Shown: positions 40,468 to 49,282 of the stretch, one piece after another
How positions within the stretch are numbered: the stretch's first letter is position 1
Layout: each line of letters begins with the position of its first letter
Origin: Rhizobium leucaenae USDA 9039
GTDB lineage: Bacteria > Pseudomonadota > Alphaproteobacteria > Rhizobiales > Rhizobiaceae
NCBI RefSeq assembly: GCF_000426285.1
Contig: NZ_AUFB01000011.1
Coordinates: 62,001-126,000 of the forward strand
Length of the DNA: 64,000 nucleotides
Direction of reading: 5' to 3'
The notes under the pieces: generated by a model
Told to the model about the DNA's origin: nothing
Seen by the model: only the letters and a program-made list of their open reading frames with translations
The model's database searches: none
Made by a program: the position numbers and the translations under genes

Positions 40468-40717
40468 CCGGCGAATGACGCCCGATGCCGCCGTTCCCGC
40501 GTCCGTCGGGCATGGCGGAAGTGACCCGGATATTCGGCTAGTCCCGGAATGGTGTTTGATCCCGCGATCGACGGCGGTGAGGAGCGGATTTTGCCGTACT
40601 TCAGCCGGAAACATCGGTGATGACGATACGGCCTGCCATTTCCACCGCATTTTCGCCAACCGCGGCATTGCGATGATCTTTCGCGCCTCGCAACCCGAAC
40701 TATTCCGGAGAACATTG

Positions 40718-41794
40718 ATGACAGACGCCGCGGCATCCTCGAAACTGCGCATTGCCGTGCTTTTTGGCGGGCGCTCCGCCGAGCACGACGTCTCGGTGCT
40801 GTCTGGGACGAATGTCATGCGCGCGCTGGCGCCTGCCAAATACGAGGTCGTGCCGGTCTTTGTCACCCGCGAGGGAAAGTGGCTGTTGAGTTCTTTCGAA
40901 GACGGCAAACTATCGACGCAAGAAAGCGGGACAGAGGTTTGCCTGGTGCCTGGGGGGCGCGGACGGATGATTGCGCTTCCGGCCAGCGATAGCGCCTATG
41001 AAATGCCGAAGATCGATATCCTGTTTCCCGTCCTGCATGGGCCGCATGGCGAGGACGGCTCAGCCCAGGGGCTCGCCGAAGTCGCACGAGTGCCGATTGT
41101 CGGCTGCGGAATCCTCGGTTCGGCCGCAGCTCTGGACAAGGACATCGCCAAGCGGCTGCTGAAGGAGGCAGGGCTGGCAACGGCGCGCGCGGTCACCATT
41201 CACGAGGGCAGCCGGCCTTCCTTCACTGATCTCGAACGCCTCCTCGGGCTGCCCGTCTTCATCAAACCGGCACGCCAGGGATCGTCTGTTGGCGTCAGCA
41301 AGGTTACAACGGCCGGTGAGTATGAAGCCGCGCTCAGGGAAGGTTTCAAGCACGACCGCAAGCTACTTGCGGAGGAATTCATCCGCGGTCGCGAGATCGA
41401 ATGCAGTGTGCTTGAGGATGGGGCCGGCAATCTCTTCGTTTCGCGTCCTGGCGAAATCGTGCCCGCGGAAAGCCACGGCTTTTACAGCTACGACGCAAAA
41501 TATATCGACGAGAACGGCGCAGCTTTGAAAGTGCCGGCCGAACTGCCGGAGGAGATCGAGCACCGGATTCGCGATATGGCAGGCAAAGCCTTCCGGGCCG
41601 TCGGCTGCGATGGCATGGCACGCGTCGATTTTTTCCTGACTGCGGACATGCAGTTTCTCATCAACGAGCTGAACACGATCCCGGGATTCACCGATATCAG
41701 CATGTATTCCAAAGCCATGGCAGCGAGCGGCGTCAGCTACGCGGAAACCATCGACCGGCTTGTAGCCCACGGGCTCGCACGCGCCGCTCGATAA
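40718..41794 (+). CDS. ddl: D-alanine--D-alanine ligase
   Basis: Ddl makes the D-Ala-D-Ala dipeptide of peptidoglycan. The 358-residue ATP-grasp enzyme shows VLFGGRSAEHDVSVLSG, FPVLHGPHGEDGSAQG, VFIKPARQGSSVGVSK, LAEEFIRGREIEC, MARVDFFL, and INELNTIPGFT. GGAG at 40707-40710 supports ATG 40718; an 81-codon in-frame extension upstream looks non-coding. It lies outside a mur/fts cluster, so it is probably the DdlA-type copy, with another in the division cluster. The product has the longer loop typical of DdlA. Confidence 0.94.
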   Translation: MTDAAASSKLRIAVLFGGRSAEHDVSVLSGTNVMRALAPAKYEVVPVFVTREGKWLLSSFEDGKLSTQESGTEVCLVPGGRGRMIALPASDSAYEMPKIDILFPVLHGPHGEDGSAQGLAEVARVPIVGCGILGSAAALDKDIAKRLLKEAGLATARAVTIHEGSRPSFTDLERLLGLPVFIKPARQGSSVGVSKVTTAGEYEAALREGFKHDRKLLAEEFIRGREIECSVLEDGAGNLFVSRPGEIVPAESHGFYSYDAKYIDENGAALKVPAELPEEIEHRIRDMAGKAFRAVGCDGMARVDFFLTADMQFLINELNTIPGFTDISMYSKAMAASGVSYAETIDRLVAHGLARAAR

Positions 41795-41926
41795 GCATGG
41801 CGCCGTGCCGCCGCAAAACCTTTGAATTTTTGAGAAGGCGGCAAACCAGGAGGGGGAAGAACATCGCGCTTTATCCTTGAACTCACCATGGTGGAGAAGC
41901 TCACTCAGGTGCATCCAAGCCGGCGT

Positions 41927-42136
41927 TTAGGGCAGGGGATCACCCTCTTCATGCAAATGCGCCGTGAACACTTCGGCTGGCGTTTTGTAGCCGAGGCATT
42001 TTCGCGGCTGATCGTTGAGATGGCGGGCAAGCTGTATCATCAGGTCGCGCTGAGAGACGGCTGCAAGAACGGTATGGCCTCGCATGAAGCGACGAATGCG
42101 CCTGTTGGCGTTTTCGACGGCTCTTTTTTGTCCGGG
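41927..42136 (-). pseudogene. IS30-family transposase C-terminal remnant
   Basis: Translation of this minus-strand stretch gives a fragment starting QKRAVENANRRIRRFMRG and continuing ARHLNDQPRKCLGYKTPAEV to a TAA at 41927. AVEN-N-R-RRF and LN-PRK-LGYKTPAE are the end of the IS30-family DDE domain. The reading is cut by a stop right upstream (42137-42139), and no N-terminal part or IS30 ends are visible, so only about 69 codons survive. It follows ddl and marks an old insertion. Confidence 0.78.
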
Positions 42137-42239
42137 TCACTGAGGTCGCAGAACGAGCTGCGCGCCGATTCCATCTTCCAAAGCACTAAAGCTCGTCGCG
42201 ATCTTTCAGATTCGCTCCGACGCTTTAGCTCTTTGTTTT

Positions 42240-42286
42240 TGCATGTCGTTCTCGCAAAACCGCCGCACACTTTTGCGCGACATGCA
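42240..42286. repeat. Nested palindromic intergenic repeat (RIME-like)
   Basis: TGCATGTCG (42240-42248) is inverted at CGACATGCA (42278-42286), and inside it CGCAAAA (42253-42259) is inverted at TTTTGCG (42271-42277). The two stems stack into one long hairpin. The sequence, with its GCTTTAGCTCTTTG leader, resembles the dispersed intergenic mosaic elements common in Rhizobium genomes; that assignment is from memory. Confidence 0.65.
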
Positions 42287-42357
42287 TTAGACGCGGCAAG
42301 CTTCACATCGTTGTCAGGTCTCTGCCGCGCCTGTGCGAAAGTCATCTTAACCGATGT

Positions 42358-42627
42358 TCAGGCCTTGTTGGTGAACCACACCGTCGGCGCGCCCAACACG
42401 CCTCCCTTGCGCATCGCCGCCCTTAGTTCCTCGAGCGCACCGAAAGCTTGAGCTGCTTCAATCGTGGCAAACTCATGGGTGACCGTCACATCGTTGGGAT
42501 TGTCGGTGGCTTGATAGACTGCCTCAGCCAAAACCCCGTTGGCCTTCTGCACGGGCCGAAACGCATCATATACTTTGCGCCAAGTCGCGTAGTCCGAAAC
42601 CTCGTGCCTCACAAACAGTGTCGTCAT
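42358..42627 (-). CDS. Small ferredoxin-like-barrel (ABM-type) protein
   Basis: This 89-residue protein starts MTTLFVRHEVSDYATWRKVYDA and continues through VYQATDNPNDVTVTHEFATI and AAQAFGALEELRAAMRKGGV. This is the dimeric alpha/beta-barrel pattern of antibiotic-biosynthesis-monooxygenase or cyclase-like small proteins. No catalytic function can be assigned. GGAGG five bases before ATG 42627 decides the start. It lies between an intergenic repeat and an insertion sequence. Confidence 0.78.
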   Translation of the reverse strand: MTTLFVRHEVSDYATWRKVYDAFRPVQKANGVLAEAVYQATDNPNDVTVTHEFATIEAAQAFGALEELRAAMRKGGVLGAPTVWFTNKA

Positions 42628-42784
42628 CTCATCCTCCCGCTTTCGCATTTTCACGTTGGGACGTCACCCATTAACGTATCACCGAAAAGACGTTCGCGCT
42701 TGAAAATAGAATGTCCCTAAAGGCCGAGGCCGTAATCTTCCTTGCCGTAGACGAAGCGGTAGATCATCTCCTTGCAGACGGCGG

Positions 42785-42825
42785 GGAAGTTGGAATGTCC
42801 GCTTTTGTGCAAAGTTGGAATGTCC
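42785..42825 (+). repeat. Left terminal repeats of the IS
   Basis: GGAAGTTGGAATGTCC (42785-42800) and GCAAAGTTGGAATGTCC (42809-42825) are tandem near-copies with a 25-base period; they match the inverted right end. Confidence 0.75.
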
Positions 42826-42853
42826 GCTTGGACGCCGCATGGCATGACGACCA

Positions 42854-42898
42854 GCCCCGATCTGACCGGCTGATCCGATTGCAAGATCAGATCGGGGC
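42854..42898. repeat. 12-bp-arm inverted repeat inside the IS non-coding end
   Basis: GCCCCGATCTGA (42854-42865) is inverted at TCAGATCGGGGC (42887-42898), with TGATC/GATCA also in the loop. It could be a transcription barrier or a separate repeat. Its origin is unknown. Confidence 0.6.
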
Positions 42899-43048
42899 GG
42901 GTGATGGCCTCCTTCGGAAACGTGCCGCGTCAAGCAAGGTGGCTCAGACCATGGGTTCGATACGAAATCGAAGGGGCACGCTATGAAACCATGATTGATC
43001 TTGACGGCGAAATCCTCATGTGAGCTTTGAGACTATGTGATCGACGCC

Positions 43049-44421
43049 TCACTCCGCAGCATCAAGCTGGGAAAGCGCTTTCTGGCGCCGCGCAATCACC
43101 GCTGGATCGTTCATGAAATCCTTCCGCCGGCCCGGTCCGCGAACCCGTTTGACGTAGCCATTCTTGTCACTGTTGCTCTTCACCTTCGGCTTGTTCTGCT
43201 GCTCCTGGCGTTCCTTGATATAGGCCAGAACATCGCCGAGCCGCTTGTTCTCGGTGATCGCGGCATGCGTCACCCGCTGGTCCTTGTCGAACACCGTGTA
43301 GGGCAGGGAATACCCCTTCCATCGTACATCCAGCCGGCCGTCCGCATAGGCATAGGTCTCGACATAGCGACCGACCAGACCACGCGTCACTTCGGTCTCC
43401 TGCAGCATGATCCGCTTGCGCTCGAACGAAAACGTCAACTGCGATCCCACATAACGCTGCTCGCGCTTGCACAGGATCTCCGTCAGCCGATCCGGCGCCA
43501 GGTTCAGCGGTCGATGCAGGTCTTCCAAACGGGCAGGGGTGACCGCAAACCGTGCATTGTAGTCCTCCATGAAGTCCGGCAGGAACGTATTGCCAGCCTC
43601 CATGCGTCGATGCCAGAAAGCCGCAGCTCCTTGACCAGCCGATCTTGCAGCGTCCGGTTCATGCGCTCGACACGGCCCTTGGCCTGGCTCGAATTTGCAC
43701 AGAGAATCTCGATGTTTAACTCACAAAGCGCGCGCCCGAACTGCGTCATGCCCTGGCCACCCTTGGCATCCTTCTTCGCCACCCGGAACACCGAGTGCTT
43801 GTCCGAATAAAACGCGATCGGTGCGCCGTGACGCTTCAGATACAGCGCCAGTGCCTCGAAGTAAGTGAAAGCGCTTTCCGAACGCACAAAGCGCAACTGC
43901 ATCAACCTGCCGGTCGCATCGTCGACAAACACCAGCAGCGAGCAAGGCGGCCCGCGATCCTCAAACCAGCGATGCTCCGACCCATCGATCTGCACCAACT
44001 CGCCATAAGCCTCGAGTCGAAGCCGTGGCTGATGAAACGTCCGCCGCTGCTTGCGTGACAACCACAGTCCCGCATCAGACATCCAACCGCGCACCGTCTC
44101 GCGCGACACACGCAAGCCATCGCGCTCCGCCAACTTCTCCGTCGCCAAGGTCGGACCGAAATCCGCATAACGTTCGCGAACCAGCGTTACCGCATAATCC
44201 CGAACGCCGTCGCTGATCCGGTTGTTCGACGGCCGGCCGATCGCCTTGTGCCTTATCGACGCTGCGCCGCCAGTGCGGATCCGGTCCAGCAGCCGACGCA
44301 CCTGGCGCTCGCTCAGATCAAGCACATGCGCCGCCGACACCAGCGTCATGCGCCCATCGATCACCTTCGACAAAATCTCGATCCGCTGCAGATCACGCTC
44401 GCTCATCGCTATCAATCCCAT
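43049..44421 (-). pseudogene. ISNCY-family transposase, frameshifted
   Basis: The first frame (44421 to about 43610) gives an N-terminal helix-turn-helix (DLSERQVRRLLDRI) and a DDE-type core (QIDGSEHRWFED, LLVFVDDATGRLM, SDKHSVFRV, KGRVERMNRTLQDRLVKELR). The second frame (to 43049) continues with MEAGNTFLPDFMEDYNARFA and a basic C-terminal end. At about 43601-43606 GGC-ATC-GAC-GC runs into ATG-GAG, where one base is missing (GCC became GC). Restoring it gives about 459 residues, the usual family length. No slippery run is seen, so this looks like mutation rather than programmed frameshifting. Confidence 0.85.
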
Positions 44422-44455
44422 CCGCAATCTCCACCGTCATCAAAACGGGGAGAGA

Positions 44456-44497
44456 GTGACATTCTTACTTTGCAGAAACAGGACACTTTAACTTTGC
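44456..44497 (-). repeat. Right terminal repeats of the IS
   Basis: On the minus strand GCAAAGTTAAAGTGTCC and GCAAAGTAAGAATGTCAC occur with a 25-base period, inverted relative to the left end. Confidence 0.75.
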
Positions 44498-44571
44498 GGC
44501 TACACACGAAACATCAGATAAGATAGATTATGGAACAGAAATCGATATCAGGCGGGTGAGCTGAACCCGCA

Positions 44572-45063
44572 TCAAACCGCCTTTACGCGGATAATCTTTG
44601 CGCCGATCTTCTCCGCCAAGGTCTTGGGATCGCAGGCAAAGATGCTGTCCGGCCTTCCTGCTGCGCACCAGACTTGGTCGTAGGCCAACAGGCTTTCGTC
44701 GATGAAAACCGGCAGCTTCACGCGATGACCGATCGGGCCGACGCCGCCGATGGCGAAGCCGGTTTCGTCACGAACCCGGTCGATGTCGGCGCGCTTCAGG
44801 CGCAGCCCGTAAGTGGTCGCAATATATGCCGCATCGGCATTGTGCGCTCCGGATACGAGAAGCAGCGTCAAGCCGTGTGTCTCCGCATTGACGAAGACCA
44901 GCGATTTGACGATTTGGCCGACGGCGCAGCCAGCCGCATTGGCGGCTTCTTCAGCCGTGCGGGTCGATTGCTCCATGCGTTTGATGGCGATGTCGAGGCC
45001 GAGATCGCGAGCCGCGAGTTCGACGCGTTCCAGGCTTGAAAGCTTCTTGCTGTCCTCGCTCAT
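44572..45063 (-). CDS. YbaK/EbsC-family aminoacyl-tRNA deacylase
   Basis: This 163-residue protein is of the YbaK/EbsC type (PF04073), which clears mischarged tRNAs. Characteristic parts are CAVGQIVKSLVFVN (with the conserved lysine), LLLVSGAHNAD, TGFAIGGVGPIGH and PVFIDESLLAYDQVWCAAG. Without experiment it cannot be assigned to Cys-tRNA(Pro) or Ala-tRNA(Pro) editing. Its ATG overlaps the stop of the MBL gene by four bases (ATGA, 45060-45063), placing it last in the metG-tatD-MBL run. Confidence 0.9.
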   Translation of the reverse strand: MSEDSKKLSSLERVELAARDLGLDIAIKRMEQSTRTAEEAANAAGCAVGQIVKSLVFVNAETHGLTLLLVSGAHNADAAYIATTYGLRLKRADIDRVRDETGFAIGGVGPIGHRVKLPVFIDESLLAYDQVWCAAGRPDSIFACDPKTLAEKIGAKIIRVKAV

Positions 45064-45887
45064 AGATCATCATCCTCCACATCGAGTTCGATCCGCATCT
45101 GGTCATAGGCTGGCTCGACATTGTCGGGAGTTTCCGCAAGCACGGTCCCATAGTCGAGGGGTGTGTGCATATGCGTCAGGATCGCGCGCCGCGGCTGCAG
45201 CCGTTCGATCCAGGCAAGCGATTGCTCCAGCGACAGATGGCTTGGATGAGGCCGATATTGAAGCGCATCGATGATCAGGACGTCGAGATTTTGAACTCGC
45301 TCGACAGATTCCGCCGGGAAATCACTGATATCGCTGCAATAAGCAAGGTTTCCGATGCGGAAGCCAAGCGAGTGGATATCGCCGTGCTGCTGCTTGTGCG
45401 GCCAGAAAGTGATCGGACCGCCTGGCCCTTCGACCGTGAAACTTATGTCGAGGCTTTCGATGATGATCGGCCGGACGATCGGCGGATAGTTGCTGCCCGG
45501 CGGCGTCTCCAGACAATAGCCGAAGCCCTCGCGAATGCGGTCCATGGTCGGCTGATCGGCATAGATCGGAATGCGCTCATGCGAATTGTGGAAGAAACCG
45601 CGCAGGTCGTCGATGCCGTGAATATGATCGGCGTGGGCGTGCGTATAGAGCACCGCGTCGACAGAGCCGACACCGGCGCGGATCATCTGCTCGCGAAAAT
45701 CCGGGCCGGTGTCCACGACGACAGTCGTAATGCCGCCATGCGGCGCAATCTGCTCGATCATGAAGGCAGCACGTGTGCGCCGGTTTTTCGGATTCTTCGG
45801 GTCGCAAGCGCCCCAATCGCCGGTAATGCGCGGCACCCCCGGCGACGACGAGCAGCCCAATATGGTGAAGCGCCGCCGGAGAGTCAC
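45060..45887 (-). CDS. MBL-fold metallo-hydrolase (PhnP-like)
   Basis: This 275-residue protein has the metallo-beta-lactamase motif THAHADH (82-88) followed by GIDDLRGF, VDTGPDFREQM, LAYCSDISDFP and THMHTPLDY, consistent with a two-metal phosphodiesterase of the PhnP/cyclic-phosphate type. It follows tatD by four bases and overlaps ybaK. This tatD-MBL pairing is widespread in Alphaproteobacteria; the physiological substrate is not known. Confidence 0.9.
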   Translation of the reverse strand: MTLRRRFTILGCSSSPGVPRITGDWGACDPKNPKNRRTRAAFMIEQIAPHGGITTVVVDTGPDFREQMIRAGVGSVDAVLYTHAHADHIHGIDDLRGFFHNSHERIPIYADQPTMDRIREGFGYCLETPPGSNYPPIVRPIIIESLDISFTVEGPGGPITFWPHKQQHGDIHSLGFRIGNLAYCSDISDFPAESVERVQNLDVLIIDALQYRPHPSHLSLEQSLAWIERLQPRRAILTHMHTPLDYGTVLAETPDNVEPAYDQMRIELDVEDDDL

Positions 45888-45891
45888 GCCG

Positions 45892-46674
45892 TCAGACCCT
45901 CGTCATCCGGGAGAAACAGCGGAACGCGTTTTCGGTGGTGATGGCAGCGATCTCGTCCATGCTGACGCCGAGCGTATCGGCCAGCACCTCGGCGGTATTG
46001 ACGACGTAGGACGGCTCATTGCGCTTGCCGCGCCAGCGTTTGGGCGCGAGATATGGCGCATCGGTCTCGACCAGCAACCGGTCGTGCGGAATCGTCTTGG
46101 CGATCTCGCGCAGCTCCTCGGACTTCGGAAAGGTGAGGATGCCGGAGAAGGAAATATAGCCGCCGAGCTCGACGCCGGTGCGGGCGAGGGCTGGGCCGGC
46201 GGAGAAGCAATGCAGGATGAAGGGGAAAGCCCCCTTCCCCGTTTCCTCGGTGAGAATCGCGGCCATGTCCTCATCGGCGCTGCGGCTGTGAATGACCAGC
46301 GGCAGCTTCGTTTCGCGTGCGGCTGCGATGTGGCGCAGAAAGCCGGTCTTCTGATCTTCCGGCTTGACGGTGTCGTAGAAGTAATCGAGACCCGCCTCTC
46401 CGATCGCGACAATCTTCTCGTGCTGGTTTGCCAGCCGCACTAGATCTTCCGTCTGGATATCCAGTTCCTGGTCAGCGCTGTTCGGATGTGTGCCGACCGA
46501 GCAGAAAACAGACGGATAGCGCTTGGTGAGCGCAAGCAATCCGTCGAGCTTCCTGACCTTGGTCGAGATGGTGACCATCTGTTTGACGCCGACCTCATGA
46601 GCACGCGAAACGATCGCGTCGCGTTCCTCCTCGAAGTCTGCAAAATCCAGATGGCAATGGGTATCGATAAGCAT
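45892..46674 (-). CDS. tatD: TatD-family metal-dependent deoxyribonuclease
   Basis: TatD enzymes are 3'-5' nucleases of the amidohydrolase fold. The 260-residue product has the metal ligands in MLIDTHCHLDF, the glutamate of AIGEAGLDYFYD, VIHSR, LHCFSAGP, and the aspartate of LLVETDAPYLAP. The length is typical. It is transcribed with metG upstream (eight-base gap) and MBL downstream. A role in DNA repair or quality control is inferred from family work. Confidence 0.95.
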   Translation of the reverse strand: MLIDTHCHLDFADFEEERDAIVSRAHEVGVKQMVTISTKVRKLDGLLALTKRYPSVFCSVGTHPNSADQELDIQTEDLVRLANQHEKIVAIGEAGLDYFYDTVKPEDQKTGFLRHIAAARETKLPLVIHSRSADEDMAAILTEETGKGAFPFILHCFSAGPALARTGVELGGYISFSGILTFPKSEELREIAKTIPHDRLLVETDAPYLAPKRWRGKRNEPSYVVNTAEVLADTLGVSMDEIAAITTENAFRCFSRMTRV

Positions 46675-46682
46675 GGAAAACC

Positions 46683-48236
46683 TTATTCGGCAGTCGGCGC
46701 GACGTAGCGCGGGAAGATCGGTTTCGGGGCTTCTAGCGGCGTTCCGGCAACGAGACGGCCCGCTTCGCCCAAGGCCGCGAAATCGCGCCTATCGGCCGGA
46801 ATGGCGATCAGATCCAGCAGCTTGGCCGAAGATTCGGGCATGAAGGGCTGCAGGAGAATGCCGATCTGGCGGACCACATCGGCGGTGACGTAGAGCACGG
46901 TCGCCATGCGGGCCGGATCGGTCTTCTTCAGCGCCCAGGGTTCCTGGCCGGCGAAATAGCGGTCGCTTTCGGAGACAACTGCAATGATCGAAGCAAGTGC
47001 GCGGTGGATGAGCTGCTTGCCCATATCTTCGCGCGTCGACGCCAGCAGCGCATCGGCCTGCGCCAGCAATGCCTTGTCCTCGTCGGTCAGCTCTCCGCAT
47101 TCCGGGATCTTGCCGTCGCAATTCTTGACGATCATCGACAGCGAGCGGCTGGCGAGATTGCCGATGCCGTTGGCGAGATCGGAGTTGATGCGCGTGCCGA
47201 TCGCCTCTTCGCTATAGCTGCCGTCCTGGCCGAAGGAGACTTCACGCAGGAAGAAATAGCGCACTTGGTCGAGACCGAAATGATTCACGAGATTGACCGG
47301 ATCGACGACGTTGCCGAGCGACTTCGACATCTTCTCGCCCTTGTTGAGCAGGAAGCCGTGGGCATAAACGCGCTTCGGCAGCGGCAGCTTCGCCGACATC
47401 AGGAAGGCCGGCCAATAGACTGCGTGGAAGCGAATGATGTCCTTGCCGATGACATGCAGGTCGGCGGGCCAGTATTTCGCCCGCGGATTGTTGCGGTCTT
47501 CGATATAGCCGGTCGCCGTGATGTAGTTGGTTAGCGCATCGACCCAGACATACATGACGTGAGCCGGATCGTTCGGCACCTTGATACCCCAATCGAAGGT
47601 GGTGCGTGAAATCGATAGATCCTTGAGGCCCGACTTCACGAAGGAGATTACCTCGTTGCGCCGTTCGGCGGGGCCAATGAAATCCGGATTCTCTTCGTAA
47701 AGCTTCAGCAGCCGGTCCTGATATTCGGAGAGCTTAAAGAAATAGCTTTCCTCCTGCACCCATTCAACCGGCGTGCCCTGGGGCCCGTAGCGGACGCCAT
47801 CGGCGCGCAGTTCGGTTTCGTTTTCCTGGTAATAGGCCTCGTCGCGCACCGAATACCAGCCGGCATAGGAATCCTTGTAGATGTCGCCGGCATCGGCCAT
47901 CAGGTTCCATATGTTCTGCGAGGTCTCGTGGTGGCGTGGCTGCGTGGTGCGGATGAAGTCGTCGTTCGACGCGTTCAGGAGCTTGCCCATCGCCTGGAAT
48001 TCGTCGGAATTGCGGTTCGCAAGTTGCTGCGGCTCCATGCCCTCGGCCCGCGCCGTCTGCTGCATTTTCTGACCATGCTCGTCCGTACCCGTCAGAAAGA
48101 AGACATCGCGGCCATCCAGGCGCTGGAAGCGCGCTAGCGCGTCGGTGGCGATCAACTCATAGGCATGGCCGATATGCGGCTTGCCGTTGGGGTAAGCGAT
48201 CGCGGTGGTGATGTAGAACGGGGTCTTGTCGGTCAT
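46683..48236 (-). CDS. metG: Methionyl-tRNA synthetase
   Basis: MetG charges tRNA-Met. The 517-residue class I enzyme has the HIGH motif in YPNGKPHIGHAYE, the KMSKS motif in KGEKMSKSLGN, and the anticodon-binding helical domain, but no C-terminal tRNA-binding OB domain and no obvious zinc-knuckle cysteines, so it is the compact MetG2-type form. The start at 48236 (MTDKTPFYITT) fits the family; an ATG three codons earlier is possible. holB and tmk lie upstream on the same strand, separated by tauE on the other strand. Confidence 0.97.
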   Translation of the reverse strand: MTDKTPFYITTAIAYPNGKPHIGHAYELIATDALARFQRLDGRDVFFLTGTDEHGQKMQQTARAEGMEPQQLANRNSDEFQAMGKLLNASNDDFIRTTQPRHHETSQNIWNLMADAGDIYKDSYAGWYSVRDEAYYQENETELRADGVRYGPQGTPVEWVQEESYFFKLSEYQDRLLKLYEENPDFIGPAERRNEVISFVKSGLKDLSISRTTFDWGIKVPNDPAHVMYVWVDALTNYITATGYIEDRNNPRAKYWPADLHVIGKDIIRFHAVYWPAFLMSAKLPLPKRVYAHGFLLNKGEKMSKSLGNVVDPVNLVNHFGLDQVRYFFLREVSFGQDGSYSEEAIGTRINSDLANGIGNLASRSLSMIVKNCDGKIPECGELTDEDKALLAQADALLASTREDMGKQLIHRALASIIAVVSESDRYFAGQEPWALKKTDPARMATVLYVTADVVRQIGILLQPFMPESSAKLLDLIAIPADRRDFAALGEAGRLVAGTPLEAPKPIFPRYVAPTAE

Positions 48237-48481
48237 ATCAGGCAATGGTCCGGTTTACGGTTTCGTTGTTATTCTTGCACCCGCTCGCTTTAGCGCATGT
48301 TTGCCAGGAGCGAAACATCAAGTTTCGCGGGCGCAGCATTCCACGCTCCGTGGACGTCCTCGCTTGACTCGATCCAGCCTCGGCTTTACCCCTTCAGAAA
48401 AATAAAGCGCAGGACAGGGACCGCCGTGAATTCCATTTCATTTTTTAGCAGCCTGCCCAACGGCTTGAAAGTGCCGAGGCT

Positions 48482-49282
48482 TTGAGTTTTCTCACTTCGT
48501 TCCAACCCCTCTATTCCTTTTCCGGTTTCTTCGTCGGGATGCTGGTGGGCATCACGGGCGTCGGCGGGGGATCGTTAATGACGCCGTTGCTGGTGCTGTT
48601 GTTCGGCGTGCACCCGGCCACCGCAGTCGGCACCGATCTTCTCTACGCGGCGATTACCAAGAGCGCAGGCACTGCGGTGCATGGCATGCACGGGCGGGTG
48701 AACTGGAAAGTGGTGGGCCTGCTCGCCTCCGGAAGTGTGCCCGCCGCGCTTGCGATGCTGTGGATCATGGCTGGTGTCAATCGTGAAAGTCCGGCGGTCG
48801 CCCATACGATCACTTTGTCGCTAGGCTGCCTGCTGTTTCTGACGTCCTTGATGCTGATCTTCCGCGGCCAAGTGCTGAGCACCATCCGGAAATGGCGGGG
48901 CGAGCGCGGGACGCTCACCCCTCGCACCGTCGCGCTGCTGACGCTGGTCCTCGGCCTTTTGCTTGGCACGCTCGTCACCATGACCTCTGTCGGCGCCGGC
49001 GCGCTCGGCGTCACCGTACTGCTGGTGCTCTATCCGCATCTCGACGTGCGTGAGATCGTCGGCTCGGACATCGTCCACGCCGTGCCTTTGACCTTGATCG
49101 GCGGCATGGGCTACTGGTTCATCGGCGAGATCAACTGGGCGATGCTGTTTGCGCTGCTGGTTGGCTCGATTCCCGGCATCGTCGCAGGCAGCCTGCTGGC
49201 GCCCCGCTTGCACGAACGACTGATCCGGATAATCCTCGCCGTCACGCTGATGATCGTCGCCTGGAAACTGCTCTTTCCTTAA
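48482..49282 (+). CDS. Sulfite exporter TauE/SafE-family membrane protein
   Basis: This 266-residue protein has seven to eight membrane segments and TauE/SafE (PF01925) hallmarks: VGMLVGITGVGGGSLMTPLL, HPATAVGTDLLYAAITKSAGT, and a repeated half TMTSVGAGALGVTVLL. The family moves sulfite, sulfonates or other organic anions; the substrate is unknown. It starts at TTG 48482, though GAGG is only two bases before it, so the start is uncertain. It ends convergently with holB, both stops sharing the palindrome TTAA (49279-49282). Confidence 0.9.
   Translation: MSFLTSFQPLYSFSGFFVGMLVGITGVGGGSLMTPLLVLLFGVHPATAVGTDLLYAAITKSAGTAVHGMHGRVNWKVVGLLASGSVPAALAMLWIMAGVNRESPAVAHTITLSLGCLLFLTSLMLIFRGQVLSTIRKWRGERGTLTPRTVALLTLVLGLLLGTLVTMTSVGAGALGVTVLLVLYPHLDVREIVGSDIVHAVPLTLIGGMGYWFIGEINWAMLFALLVGSIPGIVAGSLLAPRLHERLIRIILAVTLMIVAWKLLFP

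Larger units (their letters stand above)
42785..44497 (-). mobile_element. ISNCY-like insertion sequence
   Basis: The element runs from tandem end repeats at 42785-42825 to inverted copies at 44456-44497 and encodes a transposase on the minus strand. Each end has two copies of a unit like GCAAAGTTGGAATGTCC, 25 bases apart, in opposite orientation at the two ends. The transposase is frameshifted, so the element is probably inactive on its own. No clear target duplication is visible. Confidence 0.75.

Noticed and set aside
41888..42451. 187-residue plus-strand reading after ddl
   Set aside because: It is the antisense of the IS30 transposase remnant and reads through the palindromic repeat.
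43600..43612. Programmed ribosomal frameshift in the ISNCY transposase
   Set aside because: No slippery heptamer, A-run or stimulating hairpin is seen, and a single lost base explains the break.
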